Assembly: GCA_937942475.1 (NCBI GenBank)
Contig: CALDEP010000060.1
Coordinates: forward strand, 1 to 42,173
DNA length: 42,173 bases
Source of the DNA: an uncultured Aureispira sp.
Lineage (GTDB): Bacteria; Bacteroidota; Bacteroidia; Chitinophagales; Saprospiraceae
Reading direction: 5' to 3'
Each line of letters opens with the position of its first letter. Position 1 is the first letter of the stretch. The position numbers were made by a program, and so were the translations under genes. The notes beneath the pieces are model-generated. The model was not told where the DNA came from. It worked only from the letters and a program-made list of their open reading frames with translations, and searched no databases. Below, in pieces: positions 17,334-26,146 of the stretch.

Positions 17334-17572
17334 AATGTTTAATGCTGAATTTTTGATGTTTAATGCTTTATAGCATTACTCCGTTGAAAAATCGTATTAG
17401 TTTGATTATCAGCAGGATATATTCTTGCTAGTTAAAGCACTAAAAAGCTGATAATCAAACTAATGCAAGATGCTTTTTTATGTTTTTCATAGAAAAACTA
17501 AAAAATCAACGGAGTATTATTATAACATAACGAACATTAAAAATTCAGCATTCAGCATTAAACATTAAAAGA
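17334..17572. repeat. Split hairpin (TGTTTAATGCTGAATT type) carrying an inserted element
   Basis: The left arm (AATGTTTAATGCTGAATTTTTGATGTTTAATGC in outline, from 17334) pairs with the right arm at about 17532-17570 (AACATTAAAAATTCAGCATTCAGCATTAAACATT in outline). This is the same hairpin unit found in the elements at 3183, 20616, 22964 and 35764, but here the loop is opened by a 140-bp double palindrome (17377-17516). The TTACGCA-type end repeats of the other copies are not visible. The interval between the convergent genes ending at 17321 and 17633 is almost entirely made of these two elements. Confidence 0.6.
17377..17516 (+). mobile_element. Double-palindrome element, copy B (140 bp)
   Basis: The outer arms TACTCCGTTGA (17377-17387) and TCAACGGAGTA (17506-17516) are perfect inverted repeats. 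The inner 18-bp arms ATTAGTTTGATTATCAGC (17396-17413) and GCTGATAATCAAACTAAT (17447-17464) are also perfect. The loop holds TAGTTAAAG. After the inner stem come ATGCA and then T- and A-tracts (TTTTTTATGTTTTTCAT). The element at 37573-37713 is colinear with this one throughout and has compensatory changes in both stems. Confidence 0.65.
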
Positions 17573-17632
17573 GCGCTTAAATAAGCGAAGCGGAGTTTTG
17601 TTAGCAATAAAAAAAGAATTGGATAACACGAG

Positions 17633-18847
17633 TTAGTATTTAAGAACCGCTTGTGTTCCTTGGGTTTCTTTTCCTGTAATTCTTAGGAAATAATAGCCTT
17701 CTGGAATCGATGGATCATTGATTTCTAGTTGTTGATTGCCTGTATTCAAGTGATATACTTTTTGATAAACAATTTGCCCTGTTACAGCAATAACTTGAAG
17801 GGTATAATCGCCTTCTTTGGCATAAAAAGCAACTTCAAAGCTTTTTTGGAAAGGATTAGGACTAGTTTGTAGCGGTATTTCTGTTCTGTTTAAGTTAGAA
17901 ACGGTTAAAGCTGGATCTACAATTACAACAGCTACATCGGTCACACATCCACGGTTAGCTCTAAGAACCACCCAAGCTGTATCTGCTATTGTTCCAGCAC
18001 TTATTTCACCCGTAACAGGATCGATAACAAGGCTAGAACCACTATTAGAAATAGACCAGATTAAAGAATCTATAGAACTATTCGGTAAATAGGTTCCCAT
18101 TAAAAACACACTACCATTTGGTGAAATCCATACTGTATCTTGCATAATATCAACAAAGTTTGCTGAATTAGGAAGCGCTACTCGATAGCAATCCATCGCA
18201 GGATCTGTATTAGAAACCGAAAAGCAAATTTCTGTATTGTTGGCAGCACAATTTCCAAACAAACTAGCAAAGGTATTCAATTGTTGAATGGTTGAAATAA
18301 AACCATTGACAGAAATAGAACTATTGGCTGTTCCTGCAAATACACCCATCAAGGTAATTACTTCGTTTAGGCTGGTGATATCAGAACCACTCGTAATGCC
18401 ATAGCCTGCTAGAGAATCACACAAGCCAACAAAAAACTGCCCTGTTGCATCACAACAACTTGTTCCAGGCGTATATTGACCGTTCAACAAAGAATCTACA
18501 ACGGTTTGAAGTTGTACCAAATCGTAAGAAAAGGGAAGCAAACAAAATTCATTACAAGTCGTTAAGCTAAAGTCCGCAGGAACAACACGACCATCCAAGA
18601 TAGAGGTTAAAACAACAGGACCTAATCCATCAGCGGCTAAACTATCTCGTTGAATGAGTAAAAATTCAGTATTGGGTAAACCACTAGGTGTGGTCGTGAA
18701 AACAGGTATTGCTGTTGTATCTGTTTCTAACATATTGGTCGTTGTTCCACTCAGGAAACCAGGACTAGCTGCAGGACATTGTGCTTGAATGTTTGGCGTA
18801 ATGATCCAAAGGAACAAAAAAGTATAAAGTAGATGATTAAGATGCAT
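17633..18847 (-). CDS. Secreted T9SS cargo protein
   Basis: About 404 residues from the ATG at 18847, which opens a signal peptide (MHLNHLLYTFLFLWIITPNIQAQ); the frame extends 30 codons further upstream without signal character. The mature part contains paired cysteines (SLTTCNEFCLLPFSYDL, GTSCCDATGQFFVGLC, FGNCAANNTEICFSV, MDCYRV) and an Ig-like region (LIWSISNSGSSLVIDPVTGEISAGTIADTA, in outline) like those of large surface proteins. The C-terminal 75 residues are a T9SS sorting domain (LQTSPNPFQKSFEVAFYAKEG ... GYYFLRITGKETQGTQAVLKY). No enzyme signature is present. It lies downstream of the T9SS gene at 19048 on the same strand, with a terminator between them, so it is probably transcribed separately. 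Confidence 0.85.
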   Translation of the reverse strand: MHLNHLLYTFLFLWIITPNIQAQCPAASPGFLSGTTTNMLETDTTAIPVFTTTPSGLPNTEFLLIQRDSLAADGLGPVVLTSILDGRVVPADFSLTTCNEFCLLPFSYDLVQLQTVVDSLLNGQYTPGTSCCDATGQFFVGLCDSLAGYGITSGSDITSLNEVITLMGVFAGTANSSISVNGFISTIQQLNTFASLFGNCAANNTEICFSVSNTDPAMDCYRVALPNSANFVDIMQDTVWISPNGSVFLMGTYLPNSSIDSLIWSISNSGSSLVIDPVTGEISAGTIADTAWVVLRANRGCVTDVAVVIVDPALTVSNLNRTEIPLQTSPNPFQKSFEVAFYAKEGDYTLQVIAVTGQIVYQKVYHLNTGNQQLEINDPSIPEGYYFLRITGKETQGTQAVLKY

Positions 18848-18981
18848 AAAGGATTGTTTTTTTTGTTTATAAATAAGGAACAAAATACGGTTTTTTATAA
18901 AGAAAAACAACAAAAATTTAATTTTAGAGGTATCCAAGCCTTATTCTAGGAGCCGATTTTGCCGAAAGGGCTAAATTCAAG

Positions 18982-19020
18982 CAAAAAAAAAGAGAAGCCC
19001 ATACTTTGACGGACTTCTCT
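18982..19020 (-). terminator. Terminator of the gene at 19048-20598
   Basis: AGAGAAGCCC (18991-19000) pairs with GGACTTCTCT (19011-19020) with one mismatch. On the minus strand the stem is followed by a run of nine T (18982-18990). Confidence 0.75.
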
Positions 19021-19047
19021 TCTGCTTTTTTAGGTAAAAACCTTGTC

Positions 19048-20598
19048 TTATTCCATGATAACTTTAAAGGTTTGTTGTGTGTTCGCTTGTTGTACTTGAA
19101 CAAAATAAGTTCCTGCTGCCAAGGCTTCTAAAGCTAAGGTTTTGGTTCCGTTCTGTACTAAGAAATTGCGTTCTGTATACACTACTTTTCCTAAGATATC
19201 GACAACGTTAATCTCTACCATTCCTGCTTGGTTGTTATTCTTAATAGAGAAAATTCCATTGTTAGGATTTGGGAATAATTCATAGTTATTTCCTTCTGTT
19301 ATGGTCTCTACTCCAGAACAAACCGATATCGTTAGATTGGCATTTACAGATGTTGGACAAGTTCCATTACTAATGTAACTCAAAAAGTAAGTTCCTATGC
19401 TAGAATTATTAAGATCTATTTCTCCTGTTAAGGAACTAACAAAAGAAACGCCTGAAGGAGAGGCCGAGTAAAAGCCACTAGTTGTACCTGTTACAGCCAA
19501 AATAGGATTAGAACCAGCACCTTCACAGATGGTAGTATCTGTAAAAGGGAAAGAAGCCACATCTTGCGCTAAAATGGAAAAATTCAAAGTATCCGAACTA
19601 GGACAAGCCCCATTTGTAGTATGTGTAATCGTATAATTTCCTATTGTAGAGCTACCAGAATTGATTGCTCCACTAGTTGCATTGATCGACAAACCAGTCG
19701 TAGAAGACCATGTTCCACCTGCCATAGCTGGCGTTGGACTTAGGGTAAGGATAGAACTTTGACAAGCAGAACTAGATGGATAAGTAAATTGAGCATCATC
19801 TAAGGCGTTAATTGTTACCATTGTACTAAGAGTTGATCCACTACCATCGTCATAAGAAACCGTGTAGGCTTGAGCCGTTGAGGCACTTAGGTCTATTTCT
19901 CCAGAAGTACTGTTAATCATTAATCCAGTAGGTGTTGCTGTAAAAGTACCACCAGAAGTACCTGTAATGGTTGGAGTAGGATCAGCAGCATCAGCACAAT
20001 AGCTACTTTGAGCATAACCAATTGAACTTGGCACCACTTCTGTCAAGTTAATTAGAACAGAACTAGTTTCTTCATCGCCAGCAGTACTAGAACCATTTAC
20101 GGCAATCCCACGTCCATAAATAGAGATGTTACCAAAACCAGAGGCAGGAGCCGTCCAGTTAACAAGGAAGGTACCGCCAGCATTAACACCAGCATGTTCA
20201 ATATACGAACGACCATTTAAGGCTGTTATTTGAGTATTGGAAGAAATGACAGAGGACATGGTACCAGCTTGAGGATTTCCTCCAGTTGGAGAAATAGCTA
20301 CAGCTTGCAAACCATATCCAGCAGGAGCACCCATTCCAGCAGTGACATTAAATTCAATGGTATAATTTTGACCTGGCATATAGGTCGTAACAGGGTTTTG
20401 ACTTGCATCTTTCACCGTGATAGATAGAACGGGAGAAAAAGGATTGCCACTAACATGGCAAGAACAACCTGCGGCACCTGATAAAGGAGAACCAGTACGG
20501 TCGCCTAAATTATTGGCAGCAGCGCCACCTGAACGACTTTGTAAAACAACTAGCGCAAAGGCAGAAAGTAAAAGGACGTAAATAAATCTAAGTTTCAT
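19048..20598 (-). CDS. Secreted T9SS cargo protein with Reeler / choice-of-anchor-V-like N-terminal domain
   Basis: A 516-residue protein with a short signal segment (RFIYVLLLSAFALVVLQS). Residues 30-190 match the domain I know as choice-of-anchor V or Reeler-like: LGDRTGSPLSGAAGCSCH, then MPGQNYTIEFNVTAGMGAP, GYGLQAVA and a closing NWTAP with YGRGIAVNG. Members usually carry CxxCH or CSSCH here; this one reads C45-S-C47-H48, one residue short of a haem motif. Three Ig-like or PKD-like repeats follow (for example IGYAQSSYCADAADPTPTI; SPTPAMAGGTWSSTTGLSI). The C-terminus is a T9SS sorting domain (YELFPNPNNGIFSIKNN ... GTYFVQVQQANTQQTFKVIME). It is a likely surface protein; the ligand is unknown. 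A repeat element begins about 18 bases upstream of its start codon. Confidence 0.85.
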   Translation of the reverse strand: MKLRFIYVLLLSAFALVVLQSRSGGAAANNLGDRTGSPLSGAAGCSCHVSGNPFSPVLSITVKDASQNPVTTYMPGQNYTIEFNVTAGMGAPAGYGLQAVAISPTGGNPQAGTMSSVISSNTQITALNGRSYIEHAGVNAGGTFLVNWTAPASGFGNISIYGRGIAVNGSSTAGDEETSSVLINLTEVVPSSIGYAQSSYCADAADPTPTITGTSGGTFTATPTGLMINSTSGEIDLSASTAQAYTVSYDDGSGSTLSTMVTINALDDAQFTYPSSSACQSSILTLSPTPAMAGGTWSSTTGLSINATSGAINSGSSTIGNYTITHTTNGACPSSDTLNFSILAQDVASFPFTDTTICEGAGSNPILAVTGTTSGFYSASPSGVSFVSSLTGEIDLNNSSIGTYFLSYISNGTCPTSVNANLTISVCSGVETITEGNNYELFPNPNNGIFSIKNNNQAGMVEINVVDILGKVVYTERNFLVQNGTKTLALEALAAGTYFVQVQQANTQQTFKVIME

Positions 20599-20615
20599 AA
20601 GAGGAATATTTGATT

Positions 20616-20873
20616 TTAATAATTGATGTTACGCAGAACTTAAAGCGCAGCGCTCATTAGCGGAGCTAACTAAAATTAATTAGGCTGCTTAAAACTAGTA
20701 AACAGCTCAATAAATATAGTTTAATTTTGAATTTTGAATGCTTAATGTTGAATGCCCTATTTTTAACGAAAAGGCATTCAACATTCAAAATTAAGCATTC
20801 AGCATTCAAACAATATTTTTTAAGTAAAAGCAAGTTCAATACTACCTAAAACGTTCTTGCGTAAATGAGTTAA
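20616..20873. mobile_element. Hairpin-centred MITE-like element, copy 2
   Basis: The left end (TGATGTTACGCAGAAC, within 20616-20639) pairs with the right end GTTCTTGCGTAAATGAGTTAA (20853-20873). The central hairpin at about 20727-20810 pairs TTTTGAATGCTTAATGTTGAATGCC with GGCATTCAACATTCAAAATTAAGC (in outline). A GC-richer patch (AAGCGCAGCGCTCATTAGCGGAGC) lies in the left half. It covers the probable promoter region of the minus-strand gene starting at 20598. Confidence 0.6.
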
Positions 20874-21219
20874 GAATGAGGATACAATAATTTATTTTGA
20901 TCGGTAAGATACAGTTGAAAATCTAATACAGCAAAGAGAGTGTAACAATTTAACATTTATTAGTTAAAAATAATGGAGGCTAAGTATTAGGTTATCAAGC
21001 AATTCAAATAGGTGTAAATGATATTTTGCTCAAAAATAGAACGCTTAAAAAAGTTCAAAAATAGTTACTATAAGAAGTAAATATCAATACAATTGTTAAG
21101 CCTAATTACCTATAGGAGTTTCTAAATAGAGCTTCCATGTCCTCCATTTATTGGGATTTTAACTTTTTTTTAAAAACTAAAAAATGGCATAGAGTACTAA
21201 AGTCATTATTAAATAAGCG
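20874..21219. other. Gene-free interval
   Basis: AT-rich DNA with no supported gene. A short open stretch at about 20985-21063 (LGYQAIQIGVNDILLKNR and a few more residues) has no start codon and could be a decayed coding remnant, but it is too short to assign. Confidence 0.35.
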
Positions 21220-21227
21220 TATCTTTG
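21220..21227 (+). promoter_or_regulatory. Possible -7 box before the gene at 21247
   Basis: TATCTTTG fits TAnnTTTG and lies 19 bases before the start codon. No clear TTG partner is seen about 20 bases upstream. The transcript would start near 21233, giving a very short leader. Confidence 0.35.
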
Positions 21228-21246
21228 CAAGGCAAAAAAAGAAAGT

Positions 21247-22962
21247 ATGAGATTGATTTTTATCATTATAATAAGCACCTTATGGTTTAAGGCAGAACTG
21301 TGTGCACAGTCTGAAAATAAACACTGGGTGTATTTTGAACCAGGGCAAGCCTCTATTTCATTAGTACAATTAGATAGTATAAAAGCGTTGGCAAAAGTTG
21401 CGTTGGCAAAAGCCAATGGGCGCATTGTCGTACATACCTATGCCAATGATGCTTTGGAAGGAGACGTGAATGCCAGCCTTTCTGGGCGGCGGGCGTATTT
21501 GGTGCAACAATGCTTGGAACGAGCAGGGGTCCCACTAGGTCATTTGAAAATTGAGAATAAAGTCTATCCTACTCGTCTGGATGATTGTGCTTCTTGTGCC
21601 GCAATCACGGTGACTGATGACATTAATTTTTCTTCTCAAAATATTTATCAAGAATATGTCGCAGACTTTTTAATAGAAGGAAGTGGGGTGCTTGCGCAAA
21701 CGTTTTGGATAGAGCCCTTTAAGAATACTTTGGTGACTACAAAAGATGGGCTGTTGATTCAAATTCCTGCAGGCAGTATTGCCACTCAGGATAGTGGAAT
21801 GGTCAAACTAGAGGTTCGTTTCTTGAAGAATAGTTGGGAAATGTTATTACACTCCTTAGTAAATCGCTCGACTCAACAAGAATTTTTAGAATTGAATAAA
21901 GCCGTTCATTTGGCGTTAGCGCAGTATGGAAAGCCCTTGGAAATGCGCAAAGGCAATCATATTACTCTTGTAATGCCTAGTGATGCTTACACAGAAAACG
22001 CCCAACTTTACACAGGAAAAACACAATCATGGGCAGTGCATCAGCAGTCTGATCAGTTAAAGGTAGGTAGTTTTTATATTGGAACAGAATATTGGTGTAG
22101 TGGTGCTAATAGCGATGGTTTGGCATTGCCTAACTTTGAGGTGCCACCGCTTAAACCGAAAACTATTTCTTATGATTTGGCAACGGAATTGCAAGACAAA
22201 GCGTTAAAAAATATTCAAATTCGCCTAGACTATATAGAGAGCCAAAAAACGAATGAAAAAGGCAAGCCCCAAGCTTTGAGTGCCGTGCAAAAACGGAATG
22301 AACATACTTTGAAAAATCAAAAGAACCATTTGTTGATTGCCAAAGAAAAAGTAAAAATTGAAACTCGCAATAAAAATGAAGCCTTAGAGGCGGAATATTA
22401 TAAGGCATTGGCGCTTTATAACAAGGCTCGCAACGAGGTGCAGCAATCTTATATTAGTGAGTTGGAAAAATCGGGCGTGCAGCAACGCAGCAATCAAAAT
22501 CGTTGTGTCGAATTGCAAGCCAATGAAAGCCAACTGAAAGCAAGCTACGGGCAGGCACTCTACGAGCAAATTGTCGCCCATTTAAGAAATCAAGCAACCA
22601 AAACTAAATTAGGCTATTGGATACAAACCAATCAATTAGGTTGGTTGAGTGTGGGGACTCTAGCAAAAAGGTCGGTGGTAGATGCGGTTCCTTATCGGGT
22701 CACGACAACTACTTCTGCTTATAAAGTAACAGCATTTCTGATTTTTGATGAAACACAAGATGTCGTTATTGGGGAAACTTTGGACGCAACAGATATTGTG
22801 TTTTGGGAAGTGCCCGATGGGAAATCTGCTAAATTATTAGCGGTAACACAGGAAGGGGATAATTTTTTGATTGCCTTTCATGATTTGACGACGAGTGGGA
22901 ATCCTATTGAACTTAATTTTAAAAATAGGAGTTTATCGGAAGTGCTGGGTATTTTGAAGTAA
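21247..22962 (+). CDS. Exported protein with OmpA-like N-terminal region and coiled coil
   Basis: A 571-residue protein with a signal peptide (MRLIFIIIISTLWFKAELCA). The following ~90 residues resemble an OmpA-type peptidoglycan-associated domain: WVYFEPGQASIS, LDSIKALAKVALAKANGRIVVHTYAND, and SGRRAYLVQQCLERAGVPLGHL, equivalent to the LS..RA..V...L...G motif. Next comes a beta-rich region (FKNTLVTTKDGLLIQIPAGSI) that recalls ZU5-like segments of Bacteroidota surface proteins. About residues 320-440 form a charged coiled coil (LQDKALKNIQIRLDYIESQK; EKVKIETRNKNEALEAEYYKA). The C-terminal domain of about 120 residues (GYWIQTNQLGWLSVG) is unassigned. There is no sorting domain, so a periplasmic, cell-wall-linked position is likely. 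The domain assignment is by motif only. A repeat element starts right after the stop codon. Confidence 0.75.
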   Translation: MRLIFIIIISTLWFKAELCAQSENKHWVYFEPGQASISLVQLDSIKALAKVALAKANGRIVVHTYANDALEGDVNASLSGRRAYLVQQCLERAGVPLGHLKIENKVYPTRLDDCASCAAITVTDDINFSSQNIYQEYVADFLIEGSGVLAQTFWIEPFKNTLVTTKDGLLIQIPAGSIATQDSGMVKLEVRFLKNSWEMLLHSLVNRSTQQEFLELNKAVHLALAQYGKPLEMRKGNHITLVMPSDAYTENAQLYTGKTQSWAVHQQSDQLKVGSFYIGTEYWCSGANSDGLALPNFEVPPLKPKTISYDLATELQDKALKNIQIRLDYIESQKTNEKGKPQALSAVQKRNEHTLKNQKNHLLIAKEKVKIETRNKNEALEAEYYKALALYNKARNEVQQSYISELEKSGVQQRSNQNRCVELQANESQLKASYGQALYEQIVAHLRNQATKTKLGYWIQTNQLGWLSVGTLAKRSVVDAVPYRVTTTTSAYKVTAFLIFDETQDVVIGETLDATDIVFWEVPDGKSAKLLAVTQEGDNFLIAFHDLTTSGNPIELNFKNRSLSEVLGILK

Positions 22963-22963
22963 A

Positions 22964-23210
22964 TTATTAACTGATGTTATGCAGAATTTTTTTATTCCTA
23001 TTAAGAACCCGAAATTTGCTCCTTGAACCTTTGTTTTAATTTTTAATGTTGAATGCTTAATTTTTAATGCTAATTTTATTATAAAGCATTCAACATTAAA
23101 AATTAAGCATTAAACATTCAGAATAAATTTATACAGGAACATTAATTTTTTACTTCGTGAGCCTTCGGGTTATCTCCTTAATTGTGTTTTTGCGTAACAT
23201 GAGTTATTAA
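22964..23210. mobile_element. Hairpin-centred MITE-like element, copy 3
   Basis: Bases 22964-22986 (TTATTAACTGATGTTATGCAGAA, in outline) and the reverse complement of 23188-23210 agree at 19 of 23 positions. The central hairpin at about 23036-23120 pairs TTTTTAATGTTGAATGCTTAA with TTAAGCATTAAACATT-type sequence across CTAATTTTATTATAAAG. A further pair, AACCCGAA near 23007 and TTCGGGTT near 23164, lies between. The left end starts one base after the stop codon of the upstream gene. Confidence 0.65.
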
Positions 23211-23403
23211 TCAAATCAGCAAATGATAAACTCAAAAGATCATTGTACAAGGTGATTTTAGGATAACAATTTTCTCTATTTAGTGTTTCCAAAGTAGAAT
23301 TCCTTTGGTTTGTCGAATTTTGAAGCACCAAACATAGAATTTAACTTATCTTGAAGTGGTCTAAAAATTAGATCTCTTCTCTCTATTCATAATAATTTTT
23401 ATA

Positions 23404-24645
23404 ATGACCGTAACGGAAAATATAACCATTGCATTTAATGCAATTCGAGCCAATTTACTTCGAGCAGTATTAACCTTGTTAATTATTGCCTTTGGTATTA
23501 TGGCTTTGGTTGGTATTTTGACTTCTATTGATGCCATAAAAAACTCTCTAACAGATAATTTGGCAAGCATGGGGACCAATACCTTTAATGTGATTCGGAA
23601 AGGAACAGGTTTAGGGGGCGGTCGTCGTGGTCGTCGATCTAATGTAGGAGATAAAATCACCTATAAACAAGCCCTTAGTTTTAAAGAAAAATACCAATAT
23701 CCTGCGGCAGTTTCTATGTCGGCACTAGGTTCTATGAGTTCCGTTGCCAAACGGGGGGCGGTAGAAACAGACCCGAATACGACGGTTTATGGTGCAGATG
23801 AAAATTATTTGGATGTTGCGGGTTATAAATTAGCTACAGGAAGAAACATTACAGCGCTAGAATCTGAAGCAGGAAGAAATCTTGTCATTATTGGTTCTTC
23901 TATTGCCGAAAAACTCTTTGAAAATTCTACCAACCTCAATATTTTAGGCAAGACCATTTCAATTCGTAACATACAATTTACCGTGATTGGGGTGATGGAA
24001 GAAAAGGGCTCTAGTATGACGTTTAGTGGGGACAAAATGGTCATTATTCCATTGCAAACCCTGCGTAAATATTTTGGTTCTCAGACCAACTCCTATAACT
24101 TATCTGTAATGGTAACCGATGCGCTCAACATTGATCCTGCTATGGCAGAAGCCGAAGGGGTTTTTCGACGTGTTCGAAAAACAAAAATAGGGGAGGAGTC
24201 CGATTTTGAACTAGAAAAAAGTGATGGTTTAATTTCCTTAATTGTAGAAAATACAGCCACCCTTCAAATGGCAGCTATTTTTATTGGACTCATCACCTTG
24301 TTAGGCGCTGCGATTGGTTTGATGAACATCATGTTGGTTTCTGTGACCGAGCGAACCCGTGAAATTGGAATTTGTAAATCCTTGGGTGCTACTCGACGAA
24401 CGATTTTAGTACAATTTTTGGTCGAAGCCATTGTGATTTGTCAAATTGGCGGTTTGGTAGGAATTGTTTTTGGAATTCTTGCGGGCAATGCCGTTACTTT
24501 TATGGTTGGCGGTGCCTTTGTGATTCCTTGGGCTTGGATTGCACTCGGTTTTTCTCTTTGTTTTGTGGTTGGAATTATCTCTGGTTTGTATCCTGCGGTA
24601 AAAGCGTCTAAGTTAGATCCTATTGATGCTTTGCGTTATGAATAA
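23404..24645 (+). CDS. ABC transporter permease, MacB/FtsX type
   Basis: A 413-residue inner-membrane permease with the MacB architecture: a transmembrane helix near residues 18-40 (RAVLTLLIIAFGIMALVGILTSIDAI), a periplasmic MacB-PCD domain of about 220 residues, and a C-terminal FtsX domain with three helices (about 285-310, 335-360, 375-398). The family hallmark after the second helix is VTERTREIGICKSLGATRRTILVQFLVEA, and the end VSGLYPA-type motif reads ISGLYPAVKASKLDPIDALRYE. Such permeases pair with a cytoplasmic ATPase and often a periplasmic adaptor to drive extracytoplasmic transport or lipoprotein and macrolide-type efflux. No ATPase gene is adjacent, so the partner must be elsewhere. 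Substrate is unknown. Confidence 0.92.
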   Translation: MTVTENITIAFNAIRANLLRAVLTLLIIAFGIMALVGILTSIDAIKNSLTDNLASMGTNTFNVIRKGTGLGGGRRGRRSNVGDKITYKQALSFKEKYQYPAAVSMSALGSMSSVAKRGAVETDPNTTVYGADENYLDVAGYKLATGRNITALESEAGRNLVIIGSSIAEKLFENSTNLNILGKTISIRNIQFTVIGVMEEKGSSMTFSGDKMVIIPLQTLRKYFGSQTNSYNLSVMVTDALNIDPAMAEAEGVFRRVRKTKIGEESDFELEKSDGLISLIVENTATLQMAAIFIGLITLLGAAIGLMNIMLVSVTERTREIGICKSLGATRRTILVQFLVEAIVICQIGGLVGIVFGILAGNAVTFMVGGAFVIPWAWIALGFSLCFVVGIISGLYPAVKASKLDPIDALRYE

Positions 24646-24807
24646 GGGTCAATATTCATTTAAGATGAATTGAAATTACCTTGAAAATAGATACTAAACA
24701 GTGCTTGAGCTATTCTAATCATAAAGATTTGCTAAACAAGGAATACTTCTTAACGGTTGGTTTTATTTATTGTAAGTTGTGAACACCCCGTCACTAAAAC
24801 AATAATT

Positions 24808-25818
24808 ATGGACTCACTTTCTCAGGCTTTATTAGGTGCTGCTACTTTTGCAATGGTAAAAGATAAATACATTGGAAAAAAAGCACTTATTATAGGTGCT
24901 GCTGTAGGGACACTTCCTGATTTAGATGTATTTTTAGCGCCATTTTTTAATGAAGTTGCCTTCATTAGTGTACATCGAAGTGTTTCTCATTCTTTAATTT
25001 TTGCTGTATTAACTAGTTTTTTATTTGCATTTATTGCCCATAAAATAACAAAACAGAAGTATCGCTACAAGGACTGGACGCTTGCTTTTTTCTTAGCAAT
25101 TTTCACACACGCTTTGTTGGATTGGTGCACAACCTATGGGACTAAATTCTTAGCTCCATTTAATGGACATTTATTTTCTCTTAATAACATCCATATTATT
25201 GAGCCTTTCTATACCTCTATTTTATTAATTGGGGTATTAATTCTTCTATGCAAAAAAGCAATGCCATCTTTAAAAAGGCAAAAGGTCATTAAATTAACCT
25301 TGGTATTTTCTACGCTTTATTTGTGTTGGACGTTTGCGTCAAAAGGAATCGCTAATTATAAATTTTTAGCTCAAATTGAAGCAAAAAATATCCAGTATGA
25401 GAAAATGATAATAAGCCCTACACCACTCAATTCTTTACTTTGGAATGGAATTATTAAAACAAAAGAAGGATACTATTTTGGATCTTACTCTTTGTTTGAC
25501 TCTAGAAAAAATATTGAGCTTTATTTTGTTGAAAGTAAGAATGAGCTTATACCTAGAATCAAGACCTTTAAAAAAGGACGCCAATACCTTGATTTCACAC
25601 AAGGGTTTCCTCTTGTGAAAATTGAAAATAACAAAACGAATATTTACGCGATTAAATTTGGACCGATGAATTATTTTGGTGAACCAGAGTTTGTCTATCC
25701 ATTATCTCTAAATTTAAACGACCGTAATGATGAAAATTTCAAAATAGATCACTCCTCTAAACAAAGAGGTCCTATAAAAAATTATAAAAACCTTTTTAAG
25801 AGAATTAGAGGGATTTAA
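24808..25818 (+). CDS. Membrane-bound metal-dependent hydrolase family protein (YdjM/DUF457-like)
   Basis: About 336 residues from the ATG at 24808 (MDSLSQALLGAATFAMVKDK); the frame runs 17 codons further upstream without family similarity. The conserved polar residues of the YdjM/DUF457 family are present among the helices: Asp in GTLPDLDVF, HRSVSHSLIF, and HALLDWCTTYGTKFLAPF. These are thought to form a metal site. Four or five transmembrane helices fill the first 190 residues, and a soluble C-terminal part of about 140 residues follows. Relatives are annotated as predicted membrane hydrolases and the true substrate is unknown. The gene converges on a small membrane-protein gene with only 7 bases between the stop codons. 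Confidence 0.85.
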   Translation: MDSLSQALLGAATFAMVKDKYIGKKALIIGAAVGTLPDLDVFLAPFFNEVAFISVHRSVSHSLIFAVLTSFLFAFIAHKITKQKYRYKDWTLAFFLAIFTHALLDWCTTYGTKFLAPFNGHLFSLNNIHIIEPFYTSILLIGVLILLCKKAMPSLKRQKVIKLTLVFSTLYLCWTFASKGIANYKFLAQIEAKNIQYEKMIISPTPLNSLLWNGIIKTKEGYYFGSYSLFDSRKNIELYFVESKNELIPRIKTFKKGRQYLDFTQGFPLVKIENNKTNIYAIKFGPMNYFGEPEFVYPLSLNLNDRNDENFKIDHSSKQRGPIKNYKNLFKRIRGI

Positions 25819-25825
25819 AACAAGA

Positions 25826-26146
25826 TCAATCATCCAACAGCTCTACCAAACTAGTTCTGTATTTAAGTTGTATAGAATGAATAATCAGTAGCAAACTCCA
25901 TAAAAGAGGAACATACATTGGTGCAGCTATAATTAGTTTTAAAAATGCAGGTGCATCAGGTTCATATACATAACTAATGACAATCCAAACACTGATTAAG
26001 TAAAAGAACATAGATGTTACAATGCAGAAACCTAAATGCTTCTCAAAAAGCTTTATCTGTTTATTTTTCTTCACAACAATAAAATAAGCAATGATCCAAG
26101 AAATAATTAAAGCCGCTATATAAACTATATTATAGGTAGAATACAT
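25826..26146 (-). CDS. Small three-helix membrane protein, unknown function
   Basis: A 106-residue hydrophobic protein with predicted helices at about 5-25, 40-60 and 70-92, an internal basic loop (VVKKNKQIKLFEK) and an acidic C-terminus (VELLDD). No family is recognised. Its length, orderly helix pattern and tight convergence with the YdjM-like gene support a real gene. No promoter was found upstream. Confidence 0.6.
   Translation of the reverse strand: MYSTYNIVYIAALIISWIIAYFIVVKKNKQIKLFEKHLGFCIVTSMFFYLISVWIVISYVYEPDAPAFLKLIIAAPMYVPLLWSLLLIIHSIQLKYRTSLVELLDD

Noticed and set aside
20985-21063. Possible decayed transposase or other coding remnant (LGYQAIQIGVNDILL...)
   Set aside because: Only about 25 codons, no start, an upstream stop in frame and no family I can name. 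I mention it only in the interval note.
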